DNA from: G963663525 sp963663525
GTDB lineage: Bacteria > Myxococcota_A > SURF-8 > G963663525
Reading direction: 5' to 3'
Assembly (NCBI GenBank): GCA_963663525.2
Contig: CAXXHC010000003.1
Span: 1,612,001-1,676,000, forward strand
DNA: 64,000 nucleotides
Made by a program: the position numbers and the translations under genes. Below, one piece after another: positions 8,559-16,715 of this stretch (within the stretch, counting starts at the first letter, position 1; each line of letters starts with the position of its first letter). The notes beneath the pieces are model-generated. The model made no database searches and was not told the DNA's origin. It was given only the letters and a program-made list of their open reading frames with translations.

Positions 8559-10730
8559 ATGCCGCAGAAAATCGTAGGATTGGACATCGGTTCCTATTCG
8601 ATCAAGGCCGCCGTGATTTCCAGCACGTTTCGGAACTGGGAACTGGTCGATTTCATCGAACATCGCCTTCGCCCGGAGGAAACGGTGGTCGGGCGTTCGA
8701 TGATTAAGGCCACGCCGATCGAAGAGGAACAGACGGAAGAGGAAACCGGGGCGGAGGAAAGCGAAGAGCGCTTGGAAGAGGAAACGGAGGAGGAAGGCTT
8801 TTCTTCCGAAGATCCCGAATTCACGAACTTTTCCGCCCAGACCGCTCCCGACGATCCCCACAGCGAACTGCGCCGCTTTTTCGAGCGCCACGGAGAGGAC
8901 TGGGAAGCCCTGTATACCGCGCTGGACGGCGACGGCGTATCCATCAAACTGCACGAGGTGCCTTTCAACGACGTGCGGGCCTTCGAGCGCACCTTGCCGT
9001 TTACCTTGGCCGAAATGCTGCCTTTTTCGCTGGAAGGCAAGACCTTCGACTACCAGATCACTCGCCGCGAGCCGGGACGGATTCAGTCCGTCATCGGCGT
9101 GGTGGATAAGCCCTATTTGCGGGAATATATCGACGGGCTGGAGGGAATCGGCATCGAACCCCGGACGGTGACGGTCGATTCCCTGGTTCCGGCCAACCTG
9201 TTCCGGCACGCGATTCCGGCGGAACGTTACGAGGAACCGGTGGCGGTACTCGATTTCGGCCATCGCAAAACTGTTGTGACGGTCATCGAGGAAGGCCGTG
9301 TCGAATTCGCCCGTACATTTCCTTTCGGCGGGCAGGACGTCACCATGGCGCTGGCCCAGGGATTGGATGTCACGTTTCCCGAGGCCGAGGTGATCAAGCA
9401 CCACGAAGGGGCGCTGCCGTCCTTTGGGGAAGTCGCCGGGGAAAGCCGCAATGCCAACGCCGAAAAAATCCTGCAATCGTCCATCAATCGCTGGTTGAGG
9501 GAAGTACAGCACACGCTTCGTTCCTATCGTGTCGCCCGCCATGGCGAAGTACGGCAGATCCTGCTTACCGGCGGTTCCAGTCGCCTCGCCAACCTGCCGG
9601 AGTACGTCGAGCAACAGACGCAGATCCCAACCGACAGATGGAGCTACCTTGGGGGCGATTTCGACAAGCTTTCCGAGGAAAATCGGGAACTTGCACCGGA
9701 AATGAGCCAGGCCGCCGCCCTGGCGACGATCGGCCTCGGAGGGCGCGCCGAGCGGCGTTTGAACTTCCGCCGCGGGGAATTCGCCTACCAGGGAGATTTC
9801 GAACTCGTCAAAGGCAAAATGCTGCACATTATCGCGACCATGGTCGTGATCCTGCTGTTTCTCGGCGCGAACCTGTACACGCACTTTCACGTGCTGGGAC
9901 AGGAACAAGATGAGCTGGGCGACGTCGTCGGGGAGGTGTGCAAGCAGGCGTTGGGCATCCAGATCAAGAGCGGAAAAAAGTGCATCAACGAAATCATGAG
10001 CCGTCTCGATCCTTCCAGCGGAGGTTCGGCCAATTACGGCGGCATGTTGCCCAGCCCATCGGTGATGGAACTGTACGACGACCTCGTGCGCAAGCTGAAA
10101 AAGCCGGTGGCGGCTCCATCCGCTGGCGGAACCGGAGAGGCTGGAGAGGAAAGCTCGTTTTCCAACAACGATCCGGCCTTGGAAGTCCTTGAATTGACTG
10201 TAGAAACCAACCGGATCAAGCTCAAGGGGAAGGTGTCCTCGCTGCCGGTGGTGGGCGAAGTGACGGAAAGCGTCAAGACCCACCGCTGCTTCAACAAGCT
10301 GGCTCCCGGTCCCACGCGCAAGACGATGGACGGCAAGACGGAGTTTTCCATCACCGTGCACGTCGATTGCACCGGAACGGCGGCAGAAGACGAAGAAGCC
10401 GGGGAGCAACCCGAGGCGGTCGAGGCGGAAGCCGACCCCAATGTCGCAACGGCGACTCCCCCGGTTCCGATGCCCGAAACCGCGCCGCCCGTGCTGCCTC
10501 CGATTCCGCCGGAGCCGGGAGGAGCCCTCGACGACCGTCGTCCGCCCTCCATGGTCAGTCCGATTCCGCCCGTGATGCCGCAACCGTCTCCCGAAATGCC
10601 GGGCAACTCGACGGTACAGCCGCCGCAGCCTCGGAAACCGATGGTCAATCCAGGGTCGAAACCGATGATGCCCCCGCAGATCAGGCCCCAGAAACTCGAA
10701 AAACTTCCGGAACCGGAGGAGATCCGATGA
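8559..10730 (+). CDS. gspL: GspL-like T2SS protein with a complete PilM-type actin-fold domain
   Basis: 723 aa from the ATG at 8559 (GGGAGGAG just upstream; the frame is open further upstream but only inside gspK). The N-terminal part is PilM/FtsA-like: 'GLDIGSYSIKAAV' (phosphate-1), 'AVLDFGHRKTVVTVIE' (phosphate-2) and 'ILLTGGSSRLANL' (adenosine motif). A Glu-rich insertion interrupts it at about residues 50-90. One transmembrane segment lies at about 421-444, then a periplasmic PilN/GspL-like domain and a Pro-rich tail of about 100 residues. It recruits the GspE ATPase to the inner membrane. It is much longer than a typical GspL (about 400 aa). Confidence 0.88.
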   Translation: MPQKIVGLDIGSYSIKAAVISSTFRNWELVDFIEHRLRPEETVVGRSMIKATPIEEEQTEEETGAEESEERLEEETEEEGFSSEDPEFTNFSAQTAPDDPHSELRRFFERHGEDWEALYTALDGDGVSIKLHEVPFNDVRAFERTLPFTLAEMLPFSLEGKTFDYQITRREPGRIQSVIGVVDKPYLREYIDGLEGIGIEPRTVTVDSLVPANLFRHAIPAERYEEPVAVLDFGHRKTVVTVIEEGRVEFARTFPFGGQDVTMALAQGLDVTFPEAEVIKHHEGALPSFGEVAGESRNANAEKILQSSINRWLREVQHTLRSYRVARHGEVRQILLTGGSSRLANLPEYVEQQTQIPTDRWSYLGGDFDKLSEENRELAPEMSQAAALATIGLGGRAERRLNFRRGEFAYQGDFELVKGKMLHIIATMVVILLFLGANLYTHFHVLGQEQDELGDVVGEVCKQALGIQIKSGKKCINEIMSRLDPSSGGSANYGGMLPSPSVMELYDDLVRKLKKPVAAPSAGGTGEAGEESSFSNNDPALEVLELTVETNRIKLKGKVSSLPVVGEVTESVKTHRCFNKLAPGPTRKTMDGKTEFSITVHVDCTGTAAEDEEAGEQPEAVEAEADPNVATATPPVPMPETAPPVLPPIPPEPGGALDDRRPPSMVSPIPPVMPQPSPEMPGNSTVQPPQPRKPMVNPGSKPMMPPQIRPQKLEKLPEPEEIR

Positions 10731-11281
10731 AAACGATCGTTCAGGAAATCCAGATGTTTTTCGAGCGTCTCTCCTCGCGGCAGAAGATGATTATGCTGGG
10801 AGTGGTCGCGGGATTTTTCATGCTGTTCATTGCCGGGGCGGTCTGGGGCATTCATGCCGAAATCGCGGCCTACGAAACCGGTCTCGCGAAGAAAAAGCAG
10901 AACTTCACGCGGATCGTGGAATTACGCGACCGCTACAAGTCCCAGGAAGGGCAAAGCAGCGACAAGTCCGAAGATATCCGCAGAAACCGCGTCAACCTGC
11001 ACTCTTTCGTCGGTGGACTGCTGGAAAAGCATGGGATGGATTACAAAACCCTGTCCATGGCTCGCGGCAAGACCGACCGGGAGCAGGAGATTCGCGAGGA
11101 AACCGCCAAAGTGGTGCTTCAAAAGGTCGAGTTGGGCAAACTTCTGCTGCTTCTTCGGGAAATCGACGCGACCAATACCCTCGTGTTCGTCAAGAGCCTC
11201 AGCATGAAGCGGCGATACGACAACAAAGAACAGATCGACGCCACCTTCTACGTGGCGACGCTCAAGCCCTTGGAAAGCTAA
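10727..11281 (+). CDS. gspM: GspM/PilO-like T2SS inner-membrane protein
   Basis: 184 aa; ATG at 10727 overlaps the gspL stop (ATGA) with GGAGGA upstream. A short cytoplasmic N-terminus is followed by one membrane helix (about residues 20-42), a coiled-coil-like Lys/Glu region ('GLAKKKQNFTRIVELRDRY') and a ferredoxin-like periplasmic domain ending 'FYVATLKPLES'. Size, topology and position directly after gspL support GspM, the GspL partner; sequence identity in this family is low, so the assignment is mainly contextual. Confidence 0.82.
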   Translation: MKTIVQEIQMFFERLSSRQKMIMLGVVAGFFMLFIAGAVWGIHAEIAAYETGLAKKKQNFTRIVELRDRYKSQEGQSSDKSEDIRRNRVNLHSFVGGLLEKHGMDYKTLSMARGKTDREQEIREETAKVVLQKVELGKLLLLLREIDATNTLVFVKSLSMKRRYDNKEQIDATFYVATLKPLES

Positions 11282-11291
11282 GGGGGACTCT

Positions 11292-12722
11292 TTGAAGAAG
11301 ATCACACGCATACTGCTCGCCCTCGTATCATGGATTCCCGCCTTGCTGGGAAACCGTAAACGGATGTTTAAAGTGGTGGGCTATCCGGCCTTTGCTTCGT
11401 TGTGTTTCACGATCGGCCTCTTGTGGACCTTTCCCACCGAGAGAGTCAAGGCGCGCATCGTGGACGAAGCCAGCAAACGCCAGCAGTTGGACATCTCCAT
11501 CGGTGAATTGGGACTGGCTTTTCCTATGGGCATCGAAGCCCATGATGTGGTAATCGCCGACAAGCCGGATGCTTCGGGTAAGAACCAGCTTTTGCCGATG
11601 GAAATCAAGTATCTGGAGGCGTCTCTTTCTCCTATAGCCGGGCTTTCCGGGGAGATCGTGGGCGACGCCAGGATGGAAATCTACGGCGGCGTCATCGACA
11701 GCCATTTCAAAATCGACGACCAGAAAAAGCGGTACATCGTCAAGCTGAATGCCAAAGGGCTGCGTTTCGATGCCAACCCGGCGATCAAAACCCATCTTCC
11801 CGATCTGCCGATCAAAGGGCGGATCGATTTGGATTACGACCTGGACCTTGACCTGAAAGACACCAAGCGCTCGAAAGGGAAGGGCGAGTTCAAAATGTTC
11901 GGCGTGACGCTGGGGCCGGGAAAAATGGAAGTACCGGTGCCGGGCATGTCCACGATGAACCTGGATCTTCCCGAAGTCAATCTTGGTAAGCTGATTTCGG
12001 CGATCGAGATCAAGGACGATACGGTGGAGTTCACCCGCTGGGATCATGAGAAGACCGACATCGAAACGGATGCGACCGGTTCCGTCCGGCTGCGTACTCC
12101 TCTGGGGCGTTCGGTGGCGAACGTCAATTTCCGCTTCAAAATCTCCGAAAGCCTGCTGAAATCCAACGATCTGTTTCAAATCGCCCTTTCGGCCAACAAA
12201 AGCGCGGAAGGTGCGGACGGATATTACTATTTCACGATGAAAGGCAGCCTGGAAAATCCGCTCTGGCAGAAGAACCGGGCCGCCGAGCTGAAATTCCGTT
12301 CCAAGGGGAAACGGCGCACTCCGACGCGCGACAAGGTGGACAAAAGCAAGTCCAAGCTGCCCAAACCGAAAAAAGCCAAGCCGCGCAAACCGACGGCTCG
12401 GAAGGCTCGGAAGGATTACGGCAAGAAGGATTCGGCAGCCACCCCCAAACGCCCTTCACCGATGAAACACGGGGCGCGAGATCGCCTGACCAAAGACCTT
12501 GTAAACGGGAAAGACGAGGACGATCAGGCGGTGGAAGAGCTCGAAGAGGAACCTGAAGAGGAAGACGCCCTGGAGGAAGAGGAAGACGGGACGGTCGAAG
12601 AGGATGACGCGGCGGTCGAGGAAGACGATGCCGCCGAGGAAGAGGGCGACGAAGCTTCTGCCGACGAGCCTGTCGAAGAAGACGAGGCGGATAAAACCAA
12701 GGAAGTTCAAGGAGAAGAATAA
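11292..12722 (+). CDS. gspN: GspN-type T2SS protein (AsmA-like) with charged C-terminal tail
   Basis: 476 aa using a TTG start at 11292 preceded by AGGGGGA. A membrane anchor lies near residues 28-48, followed by a beta-rich region resembling GspN/AsmA-like proteins ('ASLSPIAGLSGEIVGDARMEIYGGVI', shown here in family terms: repeated strand-Gly patterns; 'PIKGRIDLDYDLDLDL'). From about residue 340 the sequence becomes Lys/Arg/Pro-rich, then strongly Glu/Asp-rich to the end. Family members occur at the end of T2SS operons in delta-proteobacteria and spirochaetes. Its function is not established. The next gene begins at the base after its stop. Confidence 0.8.
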   Translation: MKKITRILLALVSWIPALLGNRKRMFKVVGYPAFASLCFTIGLLWTFPTERVKARIVDEASKRQQLDISIGELGLAFPMGIEAHDVVIADKPDASGKNQLLPMEIKYLEASLSPIAGLSGEIVGDARMEIYGGVIDSHFKIDDQKKRYIVKLNAKGLRFDANPAIKTHLPDLPIKGRIDLDYDLDLDLKDTKRSKGKGEFKMFGVTLGPGKMEVPVPGMSTMNLDLPEVNLGKLISAIEIKDDTVEFTRWDHEKTDIETDATGSVRLRTPLGRSVANVNFRFKISESLLKSNDLFQIALSANKSAEGADGYYYFTMKGSLENPLWQKNRAAELKFRSKGKRRTPTRDKVDKSKSKLPKPKKAKPRKPTARKARKDYGKKDSAATPKRPSPMKHGARDRLTKDLVNGKDEDDQAVEELEEEPEEEDALEEEEDGTVEEDDAAVEEDDAAEEEGDEASADEPVEEDEADKTKEVQGEE

Positions 12723-13280
12723 ATGAATCGTTCGATTGGCCGCATAGGAATGACGTTGTTGCTGGTGCTCGTATGGCTACCCCTAGCCGGGGGTTGCGCC
12801 AATAAACGAATCAAGGGAACCCAGATCGAGGACAATTCCAAGACCCGCGAAATCATCCGGGTGGTGGAAAGTTACCGTCGCTCCGTCGAAAACCGGGACA
12901 TCGACATGCTCACGGCGCTGGCGTCTCCCAACTACTTCGAGAAGAACGGCGACAACAACAGCCGAAACAACTACGATTACAACGGGTTGCTCGAATTTCT
13001 GCAATCCGAGTATTTCCGCCGGATCAGTTCGATCAAGCTGACCATCGTGTATCGCACGATCGAGTTTTCCGAAGACGAAAACGTGGTCAAGGTTCGCTAC
13101 AATTTCACCTTGAACTTCAAAATGCCGCCGCCTCGTTTCGAGGAAAAGATGGTGACGGAAGGCGCGGAACCCCGCATGGAAGACAACTTCGACAAGGAAA
13201 TCTGGTACGCCAAGAACGATTCCAACCAGATGGTCCTGGAGAAGATGGACGAAAAGTGGTATATTATCAAGGGGATGTAG
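12723..13280 (+). CDS. Lipoprotein with NTF2/SnoaL-like domain, T2SS operon end
   Basis: 185 aa. Signal peptide with lipobox 'LAGGC' (Cys about residue 25). The mature part looks like an NTF2-like fold: helix 'IIRVVESYRRSVENRDIDML' then strands including 'IKLTIVYRTIEFS' and 'VVKVRYNFTLNF', and ending 'EKWYIIKGM', a common ending for SnoaL-like domains. It starts directly after the gspN stop and so is very likely the last gene of the T2SS operon. Role unknown; it may be a periplasmic or outer-membrane accessory such as a pilotin-like factor (inference). Confidence 0.78.
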   Translation: MNRSIGRIGMTLLLVLVWLPLAGGCANKRIKGTQIEDNSKTREIIRVVESYRRSVENRDIDMLTALASPNYFEKNGDNNSRNNYDYNGLLEFLQSEYFRRISSIKLTIVYRTIEFSEDENVVKVRYNFTLNFKMPPPRFEEKMVTEGAEPRMEDNFDKEIWYAKNDSNQMVLEKMDEKWYIIKGM

Positions 13281-13305
13281 TTTTTTTGGAAAAGATGGAT
13301 TCAAA

Positions 13306-13378
13306 GTAGGTCGGGTGATTTTCACCCGACACAAGGGGTGGTTTTCGAAAATTGTCGGGTGAAAATCACCCGACCTAC
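13306..13378. repeat. Perfect 25-bp inverted repeat, itself built of palindromes
   Basis: Bases 13306-13330 and 13354-13378 are exact reverse complements, separated by 23 bp. Each arm contains an inner dyad GTCGGGTGA/TCACCCGAC. It lies 26 bp after the last T2SS gene and could act as a terminator-like or REP-like hairpin; there is no T-run directly after it. A related GTCGGG...CCCGAC palindrome is at 16258-16283. Confidence 0.85.
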
Positions 13379-13489
13379 ACTTTTGGGTTTCCGAATAAAA
13401 ATATCTACGCTTGTGTCGGGGGTGCGAAAATGTGACGCGGAGTTCGTCTCATGAGAAGAATGGATGACGCGAGCGACGGGGAGTCTGAC

Positions 13490-15292
13490 ATGGGGACGAG
13501 GATTTTTAACCGATTTTTCCTGTTATTCCTGGTAGTTGCGATACTGGGTGCAGCCTTGGCCTGCTCCGATTCCGGGTCGTCGAAGCCTGACGGGGACGAC
13601 GACTCCTCGGCGTCGGATGGTGATTCCTATGTCGAATGCCGGCTTGGGGTGCAGCGTTGCGATCCGGACCGCCCCCACATGGCTCAGGTCTGCTCGAACC
13701 AGCGCTGGGAAGACCTCCGCGACTGCTCGACCATCGGCCAGACCTGCGATGAAGGCGATTGCGTCGCAAACGGCGACGAAGACGCGGAAGAGGAAGAGAT
13801 CGATCCCGGCCCGACGGTGTTGTCCACTTCTCCCAACCCGCAAGAGGTCGTACCCGCCACGCTGGTACATATCGACATCGTGTTTTCGACGCCGGTCTGG
13901 ACGCATCCAAACGTGGCGACGCGAAACCTCGTGAAAGTGGAAACCGGCGGCCAGCGGCAGAGTTTTCTCAACGAGTGGATCGACCGCACGGGAGCGGTGG
14001 ACTACCAGGGACAGGAACGTCCGCTGTACCGTCAGCTTCGTCTGACCCTTATCAACCCGCTGATTCAGGGCTCCGTCTACACGGTGACGCTTGCGGGCGG
14101 CGACATATTCGACGAGGAGAACTACGAGTTCAGAGGGTACGTGTTCGAGTTCACGGTGGAGGGTCAGCCTCCCGCCGACATGGACGTGGAGGAAGTCGAG
14201 GATCTGCTTCCCGAGGTCGAGTACACCGACCCGGCGGACGGGGCGACGGTTTCGACGGATCGGGACTACGTGCTCGTGGCGTTTTCGGAGCCGATGAAAA
14301 CCTACGCCTTCGACCTGGACACCGACCTTTCCTGGAAGGGGAGTGATGGGACCACGCTGGTGTTTTCCGCCGACTGGCAGGCGGATAAACGCTCGCTCTC
14401 GATGGCGCTCGATGCCTCGAACTGGCTGCAGGAAGGAGTGACCTACACCATTCGCCTCGAAGAAGGTTTGATGGACGAAGACAACAACCCCTTGGGAAGC
14501 TACAGTTTTTCTTTCCTCGCCCACGACGTAATCCCCGATGGCGACGAGGAAGAGTTGGAGCCGGAAGCGGAAGACGAGATGGAGCGCGAGGAGGAAGCCG
14601 AGGCGGACCTCCCCATTCCGGAGATGGGCGTGCTCGAAAGCGTCGAGTCCGTCGGCAACGGATGCATGGAGGATCTGCCCTTTGAAACGCCTCACAGCCT
14701 GCGGGCATACTGGTCCAGCGGCAAGGTGATCGTCCTGCACTCCGGCGACACATACCCCGACGCGGCGTGCATGAATCGTCCCGATTACGAGTTCGAGCAG
14801 CTTCAGCGTGCGTTGAATTTGCAGGAAAGCGTCGATGTGGAAACTTGCACCTCGGGTTTCTGCAAGCGGCTGTTCGTGTACACCATCGGATCGCTGTTCC
14901 CCGCACGGTACACGGTCGCGATGGAAACCCAACAGGGCTCTTTCCTTTCCGACGACGTCACCGTTCCCTACAACATCACCGCGATGACTTCCGTTTCATC
15001 GGCGTCTTCGGGAGAAAGCACCTCTTTTATCGCGCTGGGTTCGGGCTTCGACGCCGTGCACCAGGGAAGAAGCTACAATACCGGAATCTGGGAGGTTTTC
15101 GTGGATGTGAGCATCGAAGGCGACACCATCGAACTCGACGAAATCCCCGTGTATTCCGGGTGGAACCGCAGTTCCGCGCCGCTGAAAATCATCACGGAAA
15201 TCCGCGAGCTGTCCGGCGGAACCTACACGGTGATCTACCGCTACGAAGGAGAGGAAATCTACCGGGACGAGGTGATCGTCTCCACCTTCTGA
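13490..15292 (+). CDS. Large lipoprotein with two bacterial Ig-like (SbsA/Big_5) domains
   Basis: 600 aa from the ATG at 13490 (an upstream in-frame ATG at 13451 would add 13 residues; the later one places the hydrophobic signal peptide at the N-terminus, ending 'LGAALAC'). Next comes an acidic Asp/Ser linker and a Cys-rich segment ('CRLGVQRCDP', 'CSNQRW', 'TCDEGDC'). Two Big_5-type domains follow, each opening with a 'DIVFSTPV' or 'VLVAFSEPM' strand near residues 120-220 and 235-340. Another Glu-rich linker precedes a C-terminal domain of about 220 aa. Probably outer-membrane anchored and surface exposed; function unknown. Confidence 0.78.
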   Translation: MGTRIFNRFFLLFLVVAILGAALACSDSGSSKPDGDDDSSASDGDSYVECRLGVQRCDPDRPHMAQVCSNQRWEDLRDCSTIGQTCDEGDCVANGDEDAEEEEIDPGPTVLSTSPNPQEVVPATLVHIDIVFSTPVWTHPNVATRNLVKVETGGQRQSFLNEWIDRTGAVDYQGQERPLYRQLRLTLINPLIQGSVYTVTLAGGDIFDEENYEFRGYVFEFTVEGQPPADMDVEEVEDLLPEVEYTDPADGATVSTDRDYVLVAFSEPMKTYAFDLDTDLSWKGSDGTTLVFSADWQADKRSLSMALDASNWLQEGVTYTIRLEEGLMDEDNNPLGSYSFSFLAHDVIPDGDEEELEPEAEDEMEREEEAEADLPIPEMGVLESVESVGNGCMEDLPFETPHSLRAYWSSGKVIVLHSGDTYPDAACMNRPDYEFEQLQRALNLQESVDVETCTSGFCKRLFVYTIGSLFPARYTVAMETQQGSFLSDDVTVPYNITAMTSVSSASSGESTSFIALGSGFDAVHQGRSYNTGIWEVFVDVSIEGDTIELDEIPVYSGWNRSSAPLKIITEIRELSGGTYTVIYRYEGEEIYRDEVIVSTF

Positions 15293-15521
15293 TCTGCATT
15301 TTTCCATTTTTTCGTGATCGAGCACCCGAGAACTCCTCTTGATCTGCGCGATTTCCGCAGGGTGCATTTTCGTGCAGATTGATGAAAAAACGTGCAGATT
15401 CGCAAACACGAGCTTTGCGAGAGAAAATAGCACGTTGCGTGGCTTTTGGATCGAAAAACGCCGTTTTTGTCCAGTTGCTGTACACTTTTCACGAGGTACC
15501 CTCGACTCGTTGCGAGAAAAC

Positions 15522-15620
15522 CGGGGGGAACTTTGCACACTTTGGCGTGAGTTTGCACGAGTTTTGCGGCATGAATCGAGCATGACGTGAGTTTGCACGA
15601 AAATGCACGACTTTGCAGTG
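15522..15620 (+). repeat. TGCACGA-rich degenerate element, copy 1
   Basis: Begins CGGGGGGAACTTTGCAC and contains GAGTTTGCACGA twice, then AATGCACGACTTTGCA. The same order of motifs recurs at 16078-16180 (CGGGGGGA, GCGAGTTTGCACGA, AATTGCACGACTTTTGC). A 14-bp inverted partner of TGCACGAAAATGCA (15594-15607) lies at 15363-15376, so the decayed unit may extend leftwards. Confidence 0.6.
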
Positions 15621-15727
15621 TATTCAATAGATTTTATGCAAACGAATCAGGAGTTTTCCGAGCAGGCGATTTGAATTTCAAGGTCTATAACATACTGAAA
15701 ACATAGAGCATTTGTTGGACGACTATG

Positions 15728-15755
15728 ATGGTTCAGGTCTCCCGACCTGAACCAT
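15728..15755. repeat. Palindrome with 12-bp arms
   Basis: ATGGTTCAGGTC and its exact reverse complement are separated by 4 bases. Intergenic, not followed by a T-run; probably another REP-like hairpin of the region. Confidence 0.7.
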
Positions 15756-15893
15756 GTGTTTCATGTCGGTTTTCCAACCCGACGGCATGAATCTGTGGCG
15801 CAAGTCGGGAGGCTTGAACCAACCGCACTTGCTCCAACGAAGAAGGCATTTCATCCACCGAGATCACAGGCAAAATGGTTTCGGGCTTCCATC

Positions 15894-16040
15894 TCAACCT
15901 GTACGTTGGCGTATGGTTTGGAAGCAAAAAAACACCCTCAACCTGTACGCCAGCGTACAGGTTGAAAAACGAGTTCCTGTGTATTTACGGAAAGTTATAA
16001 AAATGGAGGTCTACCCCCATACGTGCACGTACAGGTTGGG
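15894..16040. repeat. Cluster of three CAACCTGTAC motifs, one a perfect hairpin
   Basis: CAACCTGTACG occurs at about 15895 and at about 15940, where it is followed by CCAG and its exact complement (perfect 11-bp arms). A third, inverted copy (CGTACAGGTTG) lies at about 16030. This looks like a short palindromic unit repeated at about 50-90 bp spacing. Confidence 0.6.
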
Positions 16041-16077
16041 GTGACACTTCATATATTTGGGTTAAAATTGCGGAAAA

Positions 16078-16180
16078 TCGGGGGGATTTTTTAGCGTTTC
16101 GTCGCGTTTCGTCGCGAGTTTGCACGAACCGGAGCGAAATGAAGCAAGTGTGCATGAAATTGCACGACTTTTGCGAGTTT
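16078..16180 (+). repeat. TGCACGA-rich degenerate element, copy 2
   Basis: Second copy of the unit at 15522-15620 with the same order of motifs: CGGGGGGA, then two GTTTCGTCGCG units, GAGTTTGCACGA, and AATTGCACGACTTTTGC. Divergence is high, so the duplication is old or under structural constraint. Confidence 0.6.
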
Positions 16181-16257
16181 CCAAGGATGGGATTTTGGGG
16201 CGGAAAATTGCAGGTCGGGCTAATTGTTTTACAATACACTTCCGAGCGCCATGAATG

Positions 16258-16283
16258 TGTCGGGTAAAGCAATTACCCGACCT
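16258..16283. repeat. GTCGGG-type palindrome
   Basis: GTCGGGTAA, a 5-base loop, then TTACCCGAC. Same outer sequence as the arms of the inverted repeat at 13306-13378, with a changed centre on both sides. Confidence 0.65.
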
Positions 16284-16354
16284 TGTGCAAAGCAATTCGG
16301 TTCCGACCTCCCACTAGAATTCGGGCGGAAATTTTTTTAGTGCGGATTTAAGAT

Positions 16355-16466
16355 GGACCCGAAGGGTCCAAGCGCCTCTCCCACTGGGAGAGGCCGGTGC
16401 TTCAGCACCGGGTGAGGGAAAGTTTTTGACACCCTCACCCTAACCCTCTCCCTCAAGGGAGAGGGG
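16355..16466. repeat. Dispersed intergenic palindromic repeat, copy A
   Basis: Four successive hairpin-forming pieces: GGACCC/GGGTCC, CTCTCCC/GGGAGAG, CCGGTGC/GCACCGG, then CCCTCACCCTAACCCTCTCC closing with GGGAGAGGG. Copies B (21937-22045) and C (27454-29056, split by an IS) have the same order with small differences. Repeats of this CTCTCCC/GGGAGAG type occur between genes in many bacteria. Confidence 0.85.
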
Positions 16467-16715
16467 AAATAACTCTTTTGATTTCAATATGTTGCAATTT
16501 CCCCCGAAATATTTTGCACTATTTTTATTTCCGCCCCTAGAATCCCGACATTTTCCTTTCTCTCCGATTTGGTGTATACTCCTTTTCATCGCCTGAAAAA
16601 CCAACGATGCAACGGGACTCGCAGTGCTTGCACGATGGGCGCGGAGGTCGAGGTAGACGTGCGTCTTCGGGGAAAGGAACCGTTTGGAACGTAGGCAGGG
16701 ATGGAGAGGAAACAC

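Larger units (their letters stand above)
15293..16715. other. 1.4 kb gene-free stretch of repeats and palindromes
   Basis: No open frame here has coding character. It holds two diverged copies of a TGCACGA-rich element (15522-15620 and 16078-16180), a 12-bp-arm palindrome at 15728-15755, three CAACCTGTAC motifs at about 15894-16040, a palindrome at 16258-16283 and a copy of the dispersed repeat at 16355-16466. The last 200 bases must hold the promoter of the gene at 16716; a TATACT at about 16573 is a possible -10 without a convincing -35. Confidence 0.7.

Noticed and set aside
8517..10583. 688-codon minus-strand open frame
   Set aside because: Shadow of gspL; no recognisable motifs, and gspL itself has clear actin-fold motifs.
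15293..16215. CRISPR-like array
   Set aside because: TGCACGA motifs are irregularly spaced and diverged; no constant repeat-spacer pattern and no cas genes.
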